64,000 nt of DNA from Pedobacter jeongneungensis (GTDB lineage Bacteria > Bacteroidota > Bacteroidia > Sphingobacteriales > Sphingobacteriaceae), in NCBI RefSeq assembly GCF_000633455.1, contig NZ_AYMG01000016.1:1-64000 (forward strand), read 5' to 3'. The translations under genes were made by a program, and so were the position numbers. Positions 47,252-56,224 of this stretch are shown piece after piece (positions within the stretch are counted from its first letter, which is position 1; each line of letters starts with the position of its first letter). The notes under the pieces were generated by a model that was given only the letters and a program-made list of their open reading frames with translations, had not been told where the DNA came from and searched no databases.

Positions 47252-48232
47252 TTAGCTGATAATGATGGAAGATTTATCGGGTCTGGGTTGTTGTCCGCCG
47301 CGCAGAATGGTATTCCCTTCAAATTTCTCGGTAAGGTCTGCCTGTGCATTAAAATCGGCTTCATCAATCTGTCCGCTCTGAGCAAAGGCAGTAATGGCGT
47401 TGCGGTAAGTTACCAGCTCAATATCGTGATCACTTAGGCCACGCATTTTCATCAAAGCTGCAGTTTTTGGCACTGCCAACGGATCGCTGATGCCCCAATC
47501 TGCTGCAGAATTGACCATAATGCGTTCAGCACCATATTGTTTTACAATTTCTACCATGCGCTCGTTGCCCATTTTGGTAAAAGGATAAATGGTAAAAGCG
47601 GCGAAAAAACCACGATCTAACACTTCTTTTACCGTTTCTTCATTGTTATGGTCGATAATAACCTGATAAGGATCAAGGCCATGCTCCAGGGCGATATCCA
47701 TACTCCGTTGAGTACCTTTTTTCTTGTCGCGGTGTGGCGTGTGTACCTGTACGGGCAAGCCAGCTTCTTTAGCCAGTTCGAGCTGTAACCTGTAATATTT
47801 TTCTTCGGCCGCAGTCTGATCGTCGAAACCAATTTCACCTATCCCCACCACACCTTCTTTATAGATAAACAAAGGCAGGATTTCCATTACCTGTTCGGCA
47901 AGACTTTCGTTATTGGCTTCCCTTGAATTGAGACCAATGGTACAATAATGTTTAATACCGAACTGTGAAGAACGGAAACGTTCCCAACCGATCAGGCTGC
48001 TGTAATAATCCCTGAAACTATCCAGTCCGGTACGGGGCTGGCCCAGCCAAAAGGCAGGTTCGATAAGTGCAACAACACCTGCATCGGCCATGGCCTGGTA
48101 ATCATCTGTAGTTCTCGAAGTCATGTGAACATGTGGATCGAAGAATCTCATTCCCTTTACCGCACTGATATCAAAAGCTTCTGGCTCTCCCATCAATGCT
48201 TTATCTCTTGCAATTGAACTGCTACAACACAT
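47252..48232 (-). CDS. eboB: EboB, TatD-like metallohydrolase
   Basis: A 326-aa TatD-type hydrolase. It has FFDPHVHMTSRTTDDYQ with the HxH, GVVGIGEIGFDDQ with Glu, PVQVHTPHRDKKKG and IIDHNNEETV with further His, and MVNSAADWGISDPLAV with the last Asp. All metal ligands of the fold seem present. It stands between EboA and EboC. Confidence 0.93.
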   Translation of the reverse strand: MCCSSSIARDKALMGEPEAFDISAVKGMRFFDPHVHMTSRTTDDYQAMADAGVVALIEPAFWLGQPRTGLDSFRDYYSSLIGWERFRSSQFGIKHYCTIGLNSREANNESLAEQVMEILPLFIYKEGVVGIGEIGFDDQTAAEEKYYRLQLELAKEAGLPVQVHTPHRDKKKGTQRSMDIALEHGLDPYQVIIDHNNEETVKEVLDRGFFAAFTIYPFTKMGNERMVEIVKQYGAERIMVNSAADWGISDPLAVPKTAALMKMRGLSDHDIELVTYRNAITAFAQSGQIDEADFNAQADLTEKFEGNTILRGGQQPRPDKSSIIIS

Positions 48233-48254
48233 ATCTTTATTTTGAATTTTAATT

Positions 48255-49097
48255 TTAAAATGAATTCCAGTTTAAACTTCCATCGGCAAGAGCCAACTTC
48301 AGTTCCGGAAAGGTATTAATATAATCTTTTGCGGGCTGGAATTCCGATTCGGTTACGGCCAATGCAATGGCGCGCTGCTCCGTCTGATCGTAATGCCGTA
48401 AACCAATTTTTAAGTCTTCAAAAATTTCAGCATTGATAAATTTACCCACCAGGCGCCACAACTGTGGATTTACCTGTCGCCCGGCAGCCCAACGCTCTTT
48501 CGCATAATCAACCAGCGTTAAAGCCAGCTGAAGATTAGCACGTTCATCCAAACCTACAATCAGTTTGATATTTTTTTCGGTAAAAAATGCTTTTAATACG
48601 AGCTGGTTCCAGGCCGCTTCATTCAGGTGCGCCGAAGGATATGGATTGTTTTCCATAATTGCTTCCAAAACCGAACCAATATTGCTCCTGATCCCTTCGG
48701 CACAGCGTTTAACCCAAATTTCGGGATAAGGTAAAAATGGCAGTGCCGAGTATAATGCCACAGCCTCGTTCACCTCTGCTGACAGAAATAAACGCTCGAG
48801 AGTTGAGTATAGCTGTTCTTTATCCTGTATGGTTAAATTGCTTAACAACCATACCCGGCTAAGCCTGTCGATGGTCCAGCTACGGATATAGCCGAAGCCT
48901 GCTGTATCGAGTGCTTTTTGCTGATCATCGTTAATTGCAACCAATAATTTACCTGTTTTACGTGGTAGCATCACAAATGCTTTAGCTACCTGTAACGATT
49001 GATCTGGCAATTGTATAAAATCCTCCAGCCACTTTTCGGCCTCTAAACTTATATTGTTTTTAATAACAGACCATATTATTTCTTTTACCGCTTTCAT
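48255..49097 (-). CDS. eboA: EboA-domain protein
   Basis: A 280-aa, largely helical, soluble protein with the EboA beginning AVKEIIWSVIKNNISLEAEKWLEDF, the FYTEK-type middle (AFFTEKNIKLIVGLDERANLQLALTLVDYAKERW) and a DLKIGLRHYDQTEQRAIALA tail. EboA has no known enzymatic activity. Its place at the head of the cluster and its matches to the family make the call safe. Confidence 0.87.
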   Translation of the reverse strand: MKAVKEIIWSVIKNNISLEAEKWLEDFIQLPDQSLQVAKAFVMLPRKTGKLLVAINDDQQKALDTAGFGYIRSWTIDRLSRVWLLSNLTIQDKEQLYSTLERLFLSAEVNEAVALYSALPFLPYPEIWVKRCAEGIRSNIGSVLEAIMENNPYPSAHLNEAAWNQLVLKAFFTEKNIKLIVGLDERANLQLALTLVDYAKERWAAGRQVNPQLWRLVGKFINAEIFEDLKIGLRHYDQTEQRAIALAVTESEFQPAKDYINTFPELKLALADGSLNWNSF

Positions 49098-49133
49098 ATT
49101 ATAACCTCTCCTAAATAAATTACCAAAAGACAG

Positions 49134-49514
49134 TTATACGGTAATACCCGCCGAACAGAAATAGTTGATTAACAGTGCGCCTGCAATAATCAATAGACCA
49201 AAAAACTCACGTGTCTGCTCGATATAAGGCTTTGTGGCCTGCATGCTTTGCACCAGACTTTCACGTCGATATTTAGTAATCCAATCTCGTACACCATCTT
49301 TAGCAAAGAAAAGAATAATGGCGTAAACGAGGTAAAAGGCAATCAAAAACAGGTATGCAAAAGGATAAAATTTGCCAGCAGCAGCCAAACCACATGATAT
49401 TGCGGCACTTAAATAGATTGATACCCAAAGAAAAGCATCGTTATCGTTTAAATTTACGTAGGCAAAGCCCAAAAATGAGATGCAAAAAATAATGTTGAGG
49501 ATAATTAAAGGCAT
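49134..49514 (-). CDS. Tmem220-type membrane protein heading ebo operon
   Basis: A 126-aa protein with four hydrophobic segments and the transmembrane-220 pattern IIFCISFLGFAYVNLNDNDAFLWVSIYL and AGKFYPFAYLFLIAFYL. It is 36 bases upstream of EboA in the same direction, so it is probably part of the transcript. A possible -7 element TAACTTTG (minus strand, 49571-49578) lies upstream. Function unknown; membrane location suggests a role in the ebo transport process. Confidence 0.85.
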   Translation of the reverse strand: MPLIILNIIFCISFLGFAYVNLNDNDAFLWVSIYLSAAISCGLAAAGKFYPFAYLFLIAFYLVYAIILFFAKDGVRDWITKYRRESLVQSMQATKPYIEQTREFFGLLIIAGALLINYFCSAGITV

Positions 49515-49570
49515 TTTAAATTATTTGGTTTAAAACAAGCTAAATCGATTTCCCGATTCTTTCTATAAAA

Positions 49571-49578
49571 CAAAGTTA
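49571..49578 (-). promoter_or_regulatory. Possible -7 element of ebo operon
   Basis: TAACTTTG on the minus strand, matching TAnnTTTG, 57 bases before the Tmem220 ATG. No clear -33 partner was identified, so this is tentative. Confidence 0.4.
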
Positions 49579-49718
49579 TTTAAACTGAACACTTTTTTAG
49601 CATTAAAATATGTAAATTATATACTGCTGTAAAATATTTTTTTGATTAAGAAAATGAATGTACAAACTCTAAATGCAGAAAAAATGTAATGGAAAAACTT
49701 ACAATAATTAAGATATAT

Positions 49719-50252
49719 CTACCTTAATGAAGGAAAAATAGTATCGAACATGATATTTGCCTGTTCTTTAATTAAATCGACATCTTTATGTTTATTATTA
49801 ACCAATAAATAGGTGCTGTTTTTTTCTTCCATAAAATGGCTAAAATACTCTTCGCCAATAAGATTGTAAACAGCATAACGATATATTTTAAACCGTTTTG
49901 TACACTCCTTACTTTCCTCGTAAAACCTTTTTGGGTCAAAAGTATGAGACCCCAAAAAACCAAAATTGGCCATGGGATTCTTTTTTAAAATCTGTAATAT
50001 AAGTTGAATACAAGTTGCTACGATTTTGCCCATCTTATTTTCACCTGTAAGAACATTAAATCTCCTAGGGTGTTTTTTTAGACGGGCAGGGAAAAATTTC
50101 AACACATAAATATTGAAAAGATACTCTTCAACCTCTATATGATATTTTTCTTTCTGAGTTTTAAAAATATAGGTTGTTCGCTCTTTTAAGTACTGAGCCC
50201 CTTGAAATTTGTCGGTAAAATGTTTTGTAAACGGAAATGAATTATCAAACAT
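49719..50252 (-). CDS. Unrecognised 177-aa protein, coupled to a small ORF
   Basis: A basic, soluble 177-aa protein with no signal peptide. Visible features: KFFPARLKKHPRRFNVLTGENKMGK in the middle, the ANFGFLGSHTFDPKRFYEESKECTKRF segment and the STYLLVNNKHKDVDLI end. No recognised domain; a GNAT-like fold is a weak guess. The ATG overlaps the stop of a 57-aa ORF (TAATG at 50252), so both are translated from one mRNA. AT-rich composition compared with neighbours suggests acquisition. Confidence 0.75.
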   Translation of the reverse strand: MFDNSFPFTKHFTDKFQGAQYLKERTTYIFKTQKEKYHIEVEEYLFNIYVLKFFPARLKKHPRRFNVLTGENKMGKIVATCIQLILQILKKNPMANFGFLGSHTFDPKRFYEESKECTKRFKIYRYAVYNLIGEEYFSHFMEEKNSTYLLVNNKHKDVDLIKEQANIMFDTIFPSLR

Positions 50253-50425
50253 TAAGGAATCAAGTGCTTGTATGCTTGTGAACGTCCATTATTGATTTGA
50301 TTGGAAGTCACACGTACAAGATTTGATTTTGATGTAGAATTGATTTTAACACAAGAATTTTTGGCCGAAACAGCACTGTTATAATGCGTTTTGTTTTGTT
50401 CGTATGAATTGTTATTGCTACCCAT
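50252..50425 (-). CDS. Small 57-aa polar ORF upstream of the 177-aa gene
   Basis: Starts ATG at 50425 and reads MGSNNNSYEQNKTHYNSAVS, then a Ser/Asn/Lys-rich sequence with one Cys, ending AYKHLIP. The TAA stop (50252-50254) shares its last base with the next ATG. It has no signal peptide or membrane helix. The strict coupling is the main support that it is translated. A TAACTTTG -7 element (50518-50525, minus strand) may drive both. Confidence 0.55.
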   Translation of the reverse strand: MGSNNNSYEQNKTHYNSAVSAKNSCVKINSTSKSNLVRVTSNQINNGRSQAYKHLIP

Positions 50426-50517
50426 GGTAATTCTTTAAGTGTAATATAATAACAACGATTAATTTAAATTGTTATTTAATATTCTCTACTTACTTATTGA
50501 GAGTGACTAATTTTCAT

Positions 50518-50525
50518 CAAAGTTA
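50518..50525 (-). promoter_or_regulatory. Possible -7 element of small-ORF pair
   Basis: TAACTTTG on the minus strand with TTG about 20 bases upstream (plus CAA at 50546). It lies 93 bases before the 57-aa ATG. Confidence 0.4.
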
Positions 50526-50619
50526 TAGCATTTTCATCATATTTCAATACAATTTAGATTTTTTCTATAATTCTAAATAAATATGGTTCAAACCTTTATG
50601 AATAGATTAATGTATTATT

Positions 50620-51486
50620 TTAATACTCAAAAACAAGCTTTAAAATATTGGCAAGCACAGGATTATGATCATCTGCACGCCAGTTGATCAGTAAATCGGT
50701 TTTAAAAGGCAATGGAATAAATCGCAAACCTGGGCTTTGGTGATGCATGTAAGAATCGGGCAAAATGGCAATACCCAAACCTTTTCTTACCAATGCGATG
50801 ATGGTAGATCCAAATTCGGAATGGAGAAACACATCTGGAACAAAATCATAGGATTTAAAAAACGCCTGGATAATTTCGCTATAACTGCTGCCCTCATCTT
50901 TACTCGGAAGGATGAATTTTTGCTGTTTTAGGTTTTCAGCAGATAAATCACCTAATGCCTTAAAAGGATGGTCTAATGGAACCACCAAAGCAAGATGATC
51001 AGAATACAATTTTATCGATTTTATACCTGGCTCACTATTGGTATCCCTGGTGATTACCAGATCAATTTTATAGTTTTTCAAAAATTCCAGCTGATTTTCA
51101 TATAAAACCTGTACCAGTTTAATCTGAAGCTGTGGAAATGCGTCTGTAATTTTTGCCAAAAGATCAGGCATAATGGAAGCTGATATAGAATCTGGATGTG
51201 CAATGGTGATGGTTCCACGTTCGCCCAAATGGAGCTGTTTTGCAAACTGATGGATATATTCGAGTTCACTCAACTCTACTTCCCATTTTTCTTTTAAAAA
51301 CTGACCAGCTGGCGTGAGCTTTACATTCCGTTTATTGCGTTCAAAAAGCTGTAGCCCTAACTCGCTTTCGAGTGATTGAATCTGGCGGCTAAGTGCTGAT
51401 TGTGTGATATTTACTTTTTCGGCCGTCTTCCAATAATGAAGCTCCTCCGACAGGGCCAAAAAATATTTGATTCGCTGAAGATCCAT
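50620..51486 (-). CDS. LysR-family transcriptional regulator
   Basis: A 288-aa LysR regulator. The HTH is at the N-terminus, MDLQRIKYFLALSEELHYWKTAEKVNITQSALSRQIQSLE, followed by a ligand-binding domain starting GTITIAHPDSISASIMP and GLGIAILPDSY near the C-terminus. Divergent from the GNAT/EamA pair (72 bases apart); likely their regulator. Confidence 0.95.
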   Translation of the reverse strand: MDLQRIKYFLALSEELHYWKTAEKVNITQSALSRQIQSLESELGLQLFERNKRNVKLTPAGQFLKEKWEVELSELEYIHQFAKQLHLGERGTITIAHPDSISASIMPDLLAKITDAFPQLQIKLVQVLYENQLEFLKNYKIDLVITRDTNSEPGIKSIKLYSDHLALVVPLDHPFKALGDLSAENLKQQKFILPSKDEGSSYSEIIQAFFKSYDFVPDVFLHSEFGSTIIALVRKGLGIAILPDSYMHHQSPGLRFIPLPFKTDLLINWRADDHNPVLANILKLVFEY

Positions 51487-51558
51487 TAATGCAAAATACG
51501 CATTAATAAATGAAATAATAGCATTTTATTACATTTAAAGAGTGATTACATTCGTGCC

Positions 51559-52104
51559 ATGGAGCAAATCACAATCGAAAGGGCAACAATTACAGACATC
51601 AAAAAATTACAGGAAATAGGAAGAAATACATTTTTTGAAGCTTTTGCCGAAGTAAACAGCGAGGAAAACATGAAAGAATACCTCGAAAACAGTTTTGCGG
51701 AGGAGAAATTAAAGGCAGAGCTGGGTAATAAAGATGCTCAGATTTATTTTGCTGTACTTAATGGAAAAGTAATTGGTTATCTGAAAATTAACCTTAGAGC
51801 AGCACAAACCGAAAAATTAGATCTTGAGGCGCTCGAAATTGAAAGGATTTACCTCCTAAAAGCATTTTACGGCCAAAAAGTTGGTCAGCTGCTCTATCAA
51901 AAGGCCATTGATGTTGCCCATGAAATACAGGCCAGTTATGTATGGCTTGGCGTTTGGGAAGAAAACTACAGGGCTTTAAAGTTCTATGAAAAAAACGGAT
52001 TTAAAGCATTTGGTAAACATTCATTCTGGCTTGGCGACGATGAGCAAACAGATTTGATGATGAAAAAACAATTGGTAAATGATAATGAGTTAAAAGTATC
52101 TTAA
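51559..52104 (+). CDS. GNAT-family N-acetyltransferase
   Basis: A 181-aa GNAT protein. It has ERATITDIKKLQEIGRNTFFEAFAEV at the start, then IERIYLLKAFYGQKVGQLLYQKAIDVA with the acetyl-CoA loop and WLGVWEENYRALKFYEKNGFKAFGKH. Its stop overlaps the ATG of the transporter gene (TAATG). Confidence 0.95.
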   Translation: MEQITIERATITDIKKLQEIGRNTFFEAFAEVNSEENMKEYLENSFAEEKLKAELGNKDAQIYFAVLNGKVIGYLKINLRAAQTEKLDLEALEIERIYLLKAFYGQKVGQLLYQKAIDVAHEIQASYVWLGVWEENYRALKFYEKNGFKAFGKHSFWLGDDEQTDLMMKKQLVNDNELKVS

Positions 52105-53006
52105 TGGAAAAAAGAAACCTCTTCCTGATTTTATTGATACTGGGCACTGCTTTCTGGGGAATTTCTTTTTCAGTTACCAAACTTGCTATCGGGCAAAGCC
52201 AACCTGTTTTATTTCTATGCTATCGCTTTATGCTGGCTACAATGGTTTTATCCATCATTTTCTGGAAACATGTAAAAAAACTGAATTTCGCCACAATTAA
52301 AACCGGTGCCAGTTTAGCTATACCTTTGGTATTGGGTATCTACCTGCAAACACTGGGTATCACACATACTTCAGCATCGCAATGTTCATTTGTAGCCGGG
52401 ATAACGGTAGTGATGATTCCTGTAATTAAACTCCTGATTTACCGAAAATCTGCACCTTTAAAAATATGGATAGCAGCCCTTACCGCATTAATTGGTTTGT
52501 TTGTAATATCGATAACCAATAACCTTAAAATCGGCACCGGCGATCTTTATACCATTGTTGGTGCATTTTGTTTTGCCATATACCTGATCCAGATTGAAAA
52601 GGAATCAAAAGTACGAGATATTGTACCCACCATTTTGCCCATGTTTGCCACTTGTGCCATATTAACTTTTTTATTAGCACTCTTCCAAAACAATACCACC
52701 TGGATTCCCCAAGACCATACTTTTTGGATAGGTATTATTTTCTGCGCGCTGTTCTCTACCGCATATATGTACACCATATCCAATATCGCTCAAAAGTACA
52801 TCAGTGCAGAAAGAGTATCCATCATCTATCTGTTTGAGCCGGTTTTTGGAGCCTTTGCAGCACATTTTATTTTGGGAGAAGAAATTACATCCAGGTTGTT
52901 GATGGGTGGAGGACTGATATTTATGGCTACCCTGATATCAGAACTTAAATGGAGAATGCCAAACCAAATGGTAATATCAAGCCTGTCAAAGGGAAAAAAG
53001 GATTAA
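52104..53006 (+). CDS. EamA/DMT-family transporter
   Basis: A 300-aa protein with ten predicted membrane helices in two EamA halves: LGTAFWGISFSVTKLAIGQSQP at the start and YISAERVSIIYLFEPVFGAFAAHFILGE in the second half. Members export metabolites or amino acids; the GNAT gene next to it may modify the same compound (detoxification by acetylation plus export). Confidence 0.93.
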   Translation: MEKRNLFLILLILGTAFWGISFSVTKLAIGQSQPVLFLCYRFMLATMVLSIIFWKHVKKLNFATIKTGASLAIPLVLGIYLQTLGITHTSASQCSFVAGITVVMIPVIKLLIYRKSAPLKIWIAALTALIGLFVISITNNLKIGTGDLYTIVGAFCFAIYLIQIEKESKVRDIVPTILPMFATCAILTFLLALFQNNTTWIPQDHTFWIGIIFCALFSTAYMYTISNIAQKYISAERVSIIYLFEPVFGAFAAHFILGEEITSRLLMGGGLIFMATLISELKWRMPNQMVISSLSKGKKD

Positions 53007-53049
53007 TGCTAATTTTTGCAGCAACGTAAATGATCGATATATTAGTGTT

Positions 53050-54243
53050 ATGGAACCTATTGTACTGAACAGATCGCAGGCACGGAAAATCATTATACAC
53101 GCAGCAGGACTCTCAAAAAAAGCACCGTTTGGAACAGGAATAAATGCAGTTTACAGGGTGATTGATCATTTAGGATATGTACAGTTAGATACCAATTATG
53201 TGGTAGAACGTGCACACCATCATGCCATATTTGCCCGTGTGCCTGATTATCAAACAGAATGGCTCGCAGAACTTGGTGATAATGGTGATATTTTCGAATA
53301 TTTCACCTCTGATGCAGGATTTCTGCCCATGCACGATTTCCGCTTTTCATTACCGGTTAAAAAGGCATTTGAAACAAAGGGCACTTCCCTCAAAAAAAGA
53401 GAATCGGACTTGATGAATCAGATTTTAGATGGCGTGGAGCGCGATGGATCGGTAATGGTCGGCGATTTTGAGAACGACCGTGTAGAGGCCAGTTCGGGTT
53501 GGTGGGATTGGCGCCCGGCAAAGGTGGCGCTCGAAAGACTTTACCTGGAGGGCAAACTGATGATCAGCCGCAATAGTGCCTTTCAGAAAGTTTATCATCT
53601 GCCTTTAGATCTGGTGCCTCAGGATACTGATCAGACCATGCCAACAGATGAGGCATATGCACGTTATATCATCAACCGCACACTTGGCGCACTGGGCATA
53701 TCCTCGGTAAAGGAAATGGCCTGGCGTGCGCGTCGCGTAAAAGGAAATCTGGTCAAAAAAGAACTAGAGAAAATGGTTCAGGCCGGCGAAGTTAGCCCTG
53801 TAGTCGTGGATGGAGTAAAAGGTCCATTATATATGCATTCCGATACAGATACTAACGTGAGTATCGAAGAGGAGGTTTTCATTCTTTCCCCTTTCGATAC
53901 GCTGAATGTATTTCGTGCCCGTTTAAAGGATTTCTTCGACTTTGATTACCAGATAGAATGTTTTGTTCCGGCTCCAAAGCGAAAATTCGGTTATTTCTCA
54001 CTCCCAATCCTTGCCGGAGAAAAATTTATTGCAAGAATGGATGCCAAAGCAAACCGTAAGCAAAAAACACTCATCATTCATAATATCCATTTTGAACCTG
54101 TTGAAATTGATGAAAAAATCATTGATAAGTTTGTCCGTAATCTAAAAGAGTTCATCCTGTTCAATAAATGCCAGGATGTTACCTTTGAAAGATCGAATAA
54201 CAGTGATTTGCTGAAATTGATTAGTAGAGAATTTGGTAATTAA
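53050..54243 (+). CDS. YcaQ/AlkX-type DNA glycosylase (HTH_42)
   Basis: A 397-aa winged-helix protein of the crosslink-repair glycosylase family. Visible: SQARKIIIHAAGLSKK at the start, YVQLDTNYVVERAHHHAIFARVP with the catalytic-type Q-hydrophobic-D signature, FEYFTSDAGFLPMHDF, and SPFDTLNVFRARLKDFFDFDYQIECFVPAPKRKFGYFSLPIL. A role in unhooking or removing bulky alkylated bases is known for relatives. A terminator follows. Confidence 0.9.
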   Translation: MEPIVLNRSQARKIIIHAAGLSKKAPFGTGINAVYRVIDHLGYVQLDTNYVVERAHHHAIFARVPDYQTEWLAELGDNGDIFEYFTSDAGFLPMHDFRFSLPVKKAFETKGTSLKKRESDLMNQILDGVERDGSVMVGDFENDRVEASSGWWDWRPAKVALERLYLEGKLMISRNSAFQKVYHLPLDLVPQDTDQTMPTDEAYARYIINRTLGALGISSVKEMAWRARRVKGNLVKKELEKMVQAGEVSPVVVDGVKGPLYMHSDTDTNVSIEEEVFILSPFDTLNVFRARLKDFFDFDYQIECFVPAPKRKFGYFSLPILAGEKFIARMDAKANRKQKTLIIHNIHFEPVEIDEKIIDKFVRNLKEFILFNKCQDVTFERSNNSDLLKLISREFGN

Positions 54244-54247
54244 ACAA

Positions 54248-54285
54248 AAAGGATTGCTCATTTTATAAACAATCCTTTCATTTTT
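54248..54285 (+). terminator. Rho-independent terminator
   Basis: AAAGGATTG (54248-54256) pairs with CAATCCTTT (54270-54278), followed by CATTTTTT. It lies 5 bases past the glycosylase stop. Confidence 0.85.
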
Positions 54286-54413
54286 TGGATATAACCCAAT
54301 TAAATATCATCAGCAGAAATCCTTTAACATTTAAATTACTAATTGTGTCTATAGCGCCAATAATCGAAGATTTGAAAGCACAAAAAATTTTTTAAATGTG
54401 GTGCTCATATTGT

Positions 54414-55412
54414 TTATTTCAATTTAATAACAACCTTTCCTTTGGCACGGCCACTCTCTATATATTCCAGTGCCTCATTGGTTTGTTCAAAAGGAAAGAC
54501 CTTATCTATAACTGGCCTTATAACATGTTGTTCAATTAGTTTGGAAATCTCCTGTAACTGTTTTCCTTCAGCCCTCATAAAAAGGAAAGAATATTGCACA
54601 CTTAATTTCTGTGCTTTTCTGCGGATACCCGAACTAAGCAGGGATAAAATAAGCTTAACAAACCAGGAGGCACCAATTGCCTCGGCAAAATCAGGTGTAG
54701 GTGGCCCAGAGATCGAAATTACCTTTCCTCCAGGCCTTAAGATTCGAAGTGATTTTTCAAGTGTTTTGTTATCCTGACTATTCAAGACAACATCATAATT
54801 TTTCAGGATGCTTTCGAAATCCTCCTTCTTGTAATCAACCAGCACATCGGCTCCAAGATCCTTAAGCATTACAAAACTTTTTTCACTTGCAGTAGTAGCA
54901 ATCACTGCACCTAAATGTTTCGCCAGCTGAATAGCCATGGTACCTACCCCTCCTGAACCAGCCTGGATAAATACTTTCTGGCCTTTTTTCAGATTGGCCA
55001 TTTCTACCAGCGCCTGCCATGCTGTAAGTGCTACCAGGGGAATTGAAGCTGCCTGCTCCATAGTTAAGTTTTTGGGTTTAAGTGCCACATCTTCTTCAGG
55101 TATAGAAACATATTCTGCAAAAGTTCCTATATGGTAATCTGACGGGCGGGAATAAACTTCGTCCCCAACTTTAAATTTCGTAACATTTTTCCCTATTTGG
55201 GTAACAATCCCGGCTACATCGTGTCCGAGAATCAGAGGTAATTTATAGGGTAATATTAATTTAAATTCTCCTGTTTTAATTTTCGAATCCAGAAGATTAG
55301 CCCCAGCTGAGTGTACCTACACCAAAACATCATTTTTACCAACCTGCGGAACCGGCATCTCTACAAGCTGCAGACCTTTTTTGGCATATTTTTTTATAAC
55401 AAATGCTTTCAT
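54414..55412 (-). pseudogene. NADP-dependent alcohol/quinone oxidoreductase with amber codon
   Basis: The minus-strand frame from ATG 55412 gives MKAFVIKKYAKKGLQLVEMP and VPQVGKNDVLV, then TAG (codon 32, plus 55317-55319). The frame goes on as VHSAGANLLDSKIKTGEF with the usual GHDVAGIV and the Rossmann GSGGVGTMAIQLAK, ending LKPGGKVVIK-like at 54414. Family members have Gln at the interrupted position (VLVQVHSAG), so CAG to TAG explains it. The gene is 1 base after the SDR stop. A shorter internal start would lose the N-terminal GroES-like part. Confidence 0.88.
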
Positions 55413-55413
55413 T

Positions 55414-56181
55414 TTAATTTTTTAATAGTTGATGGCTTTTCTTCGGATTAATCAATCCAAACGCTATTTTTGGGAATAACCTGTTAATCAGGTTAAATAT
55501 TTTTGCATCGCCTACTCTAATCGTGTATGATTCTCTTTGTAAACCGTTGATCAGGCCTTTAACCATTTCTTCGGGAGATATTTTTTTGTCGTTCCTGTCG
55601 GCGGTCATTTTTGTAGCAACAAGTGGTGGTATCAGTTCAAATACTTTTACTTTACTATCAATGATTTTTAGGTGTTCACGAAGTGATATTGTATAGAAGG
55701 CCAGTGCCGTTTTTGATGAAGAATAGGTAGCCTCGATGAGAGAAGGAGCCTGACTCAGTATTGATGTAGTATTAATTATTGCTCCCTCATTTCTGGATTT
55801 AAGCATATCCAGAAAAAGATTATTCAGCCTTATTACACCCAGATAATTCACTTCCATTTCGTAGGCAGCACCTTCAAGATGTTTATTATTTGCTAAACCC
55901 AGATTTGAAGCTGGAACGAGCACGGCAGCATTATTATACAATATGTCAATACCGCCCAATTCTCTTACTTTATTAAAAAGGGCTTGTGCATCTGCTTCAT
56001 TTCCAACATCGCTTTGGATGGCTATTAGGGCCGGATATGTTTTTTGAGCCGCATCCAGTTTAGACACGTTCCTTCCGGTAATGATTACTTTCGCACCAAT
56101 TGCTAAAAATTGTTTGGCTGCTTCCAGTCCAATACCTGATGCGCCACCCGTGATCAAGACCGTTTTTCCTTTTAATTTCAT
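55414..56181 (-). CDS. SDR-family oxidoreductase (TetR-linked)
   Basis: A 255-aa SDR. It has VLITGGASGIGLEAAKQF at the N-terminus, IDILYNNAAVL near residue 80, the catalytic ATYSSSKTALAFYT (Tyr and Lys present) and a C-terminal part of the DltE-like group. It is the first enzyme gene of a unit headed by a TetR repressor; its promoter has the same dyad as the TetR gene. Confidence 0.93.
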   Translation of the reverse strand: MKLKGKTVLITGGASGIGLEAAKQFLAIGAKVIITGRNVSKLDAAQKTYPALIAIQSDVGNEADAQALFNKVRELGGIDILYNNAAVLVPASNLGLANNKHLEGAAYEMEVNYLGVIRLNNLFLDMLKSRNEGAIINTTSILSQAPSLIEATYSSSKTALAFYTISLREHLKIIDSKVKVFELIPPLVATKMTADRNDKKISPEEMVKGLINGLQRESYTIRVGDAKIFNLINRLFPKIAFGLINPKKSHQLLKN

Positions 56182-56192
56182 TGTTTCCGTTT

Positions 56193-56208
56193 TAGACTTT
56201 TTAGTATA
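56193..56208. promoter_or_regulatory. TetR operator in front of SDR
   Basis: TAGACTTTTTAGTATA, whose reverse complement TATACTAAAAAGTCTA differs by one base from the site at 56841-56856. It lies 12 bases before the SDR ATG. Confidence 0.8.
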
Positions 56209-56224
56209 TTTTATATTAAAAAAA

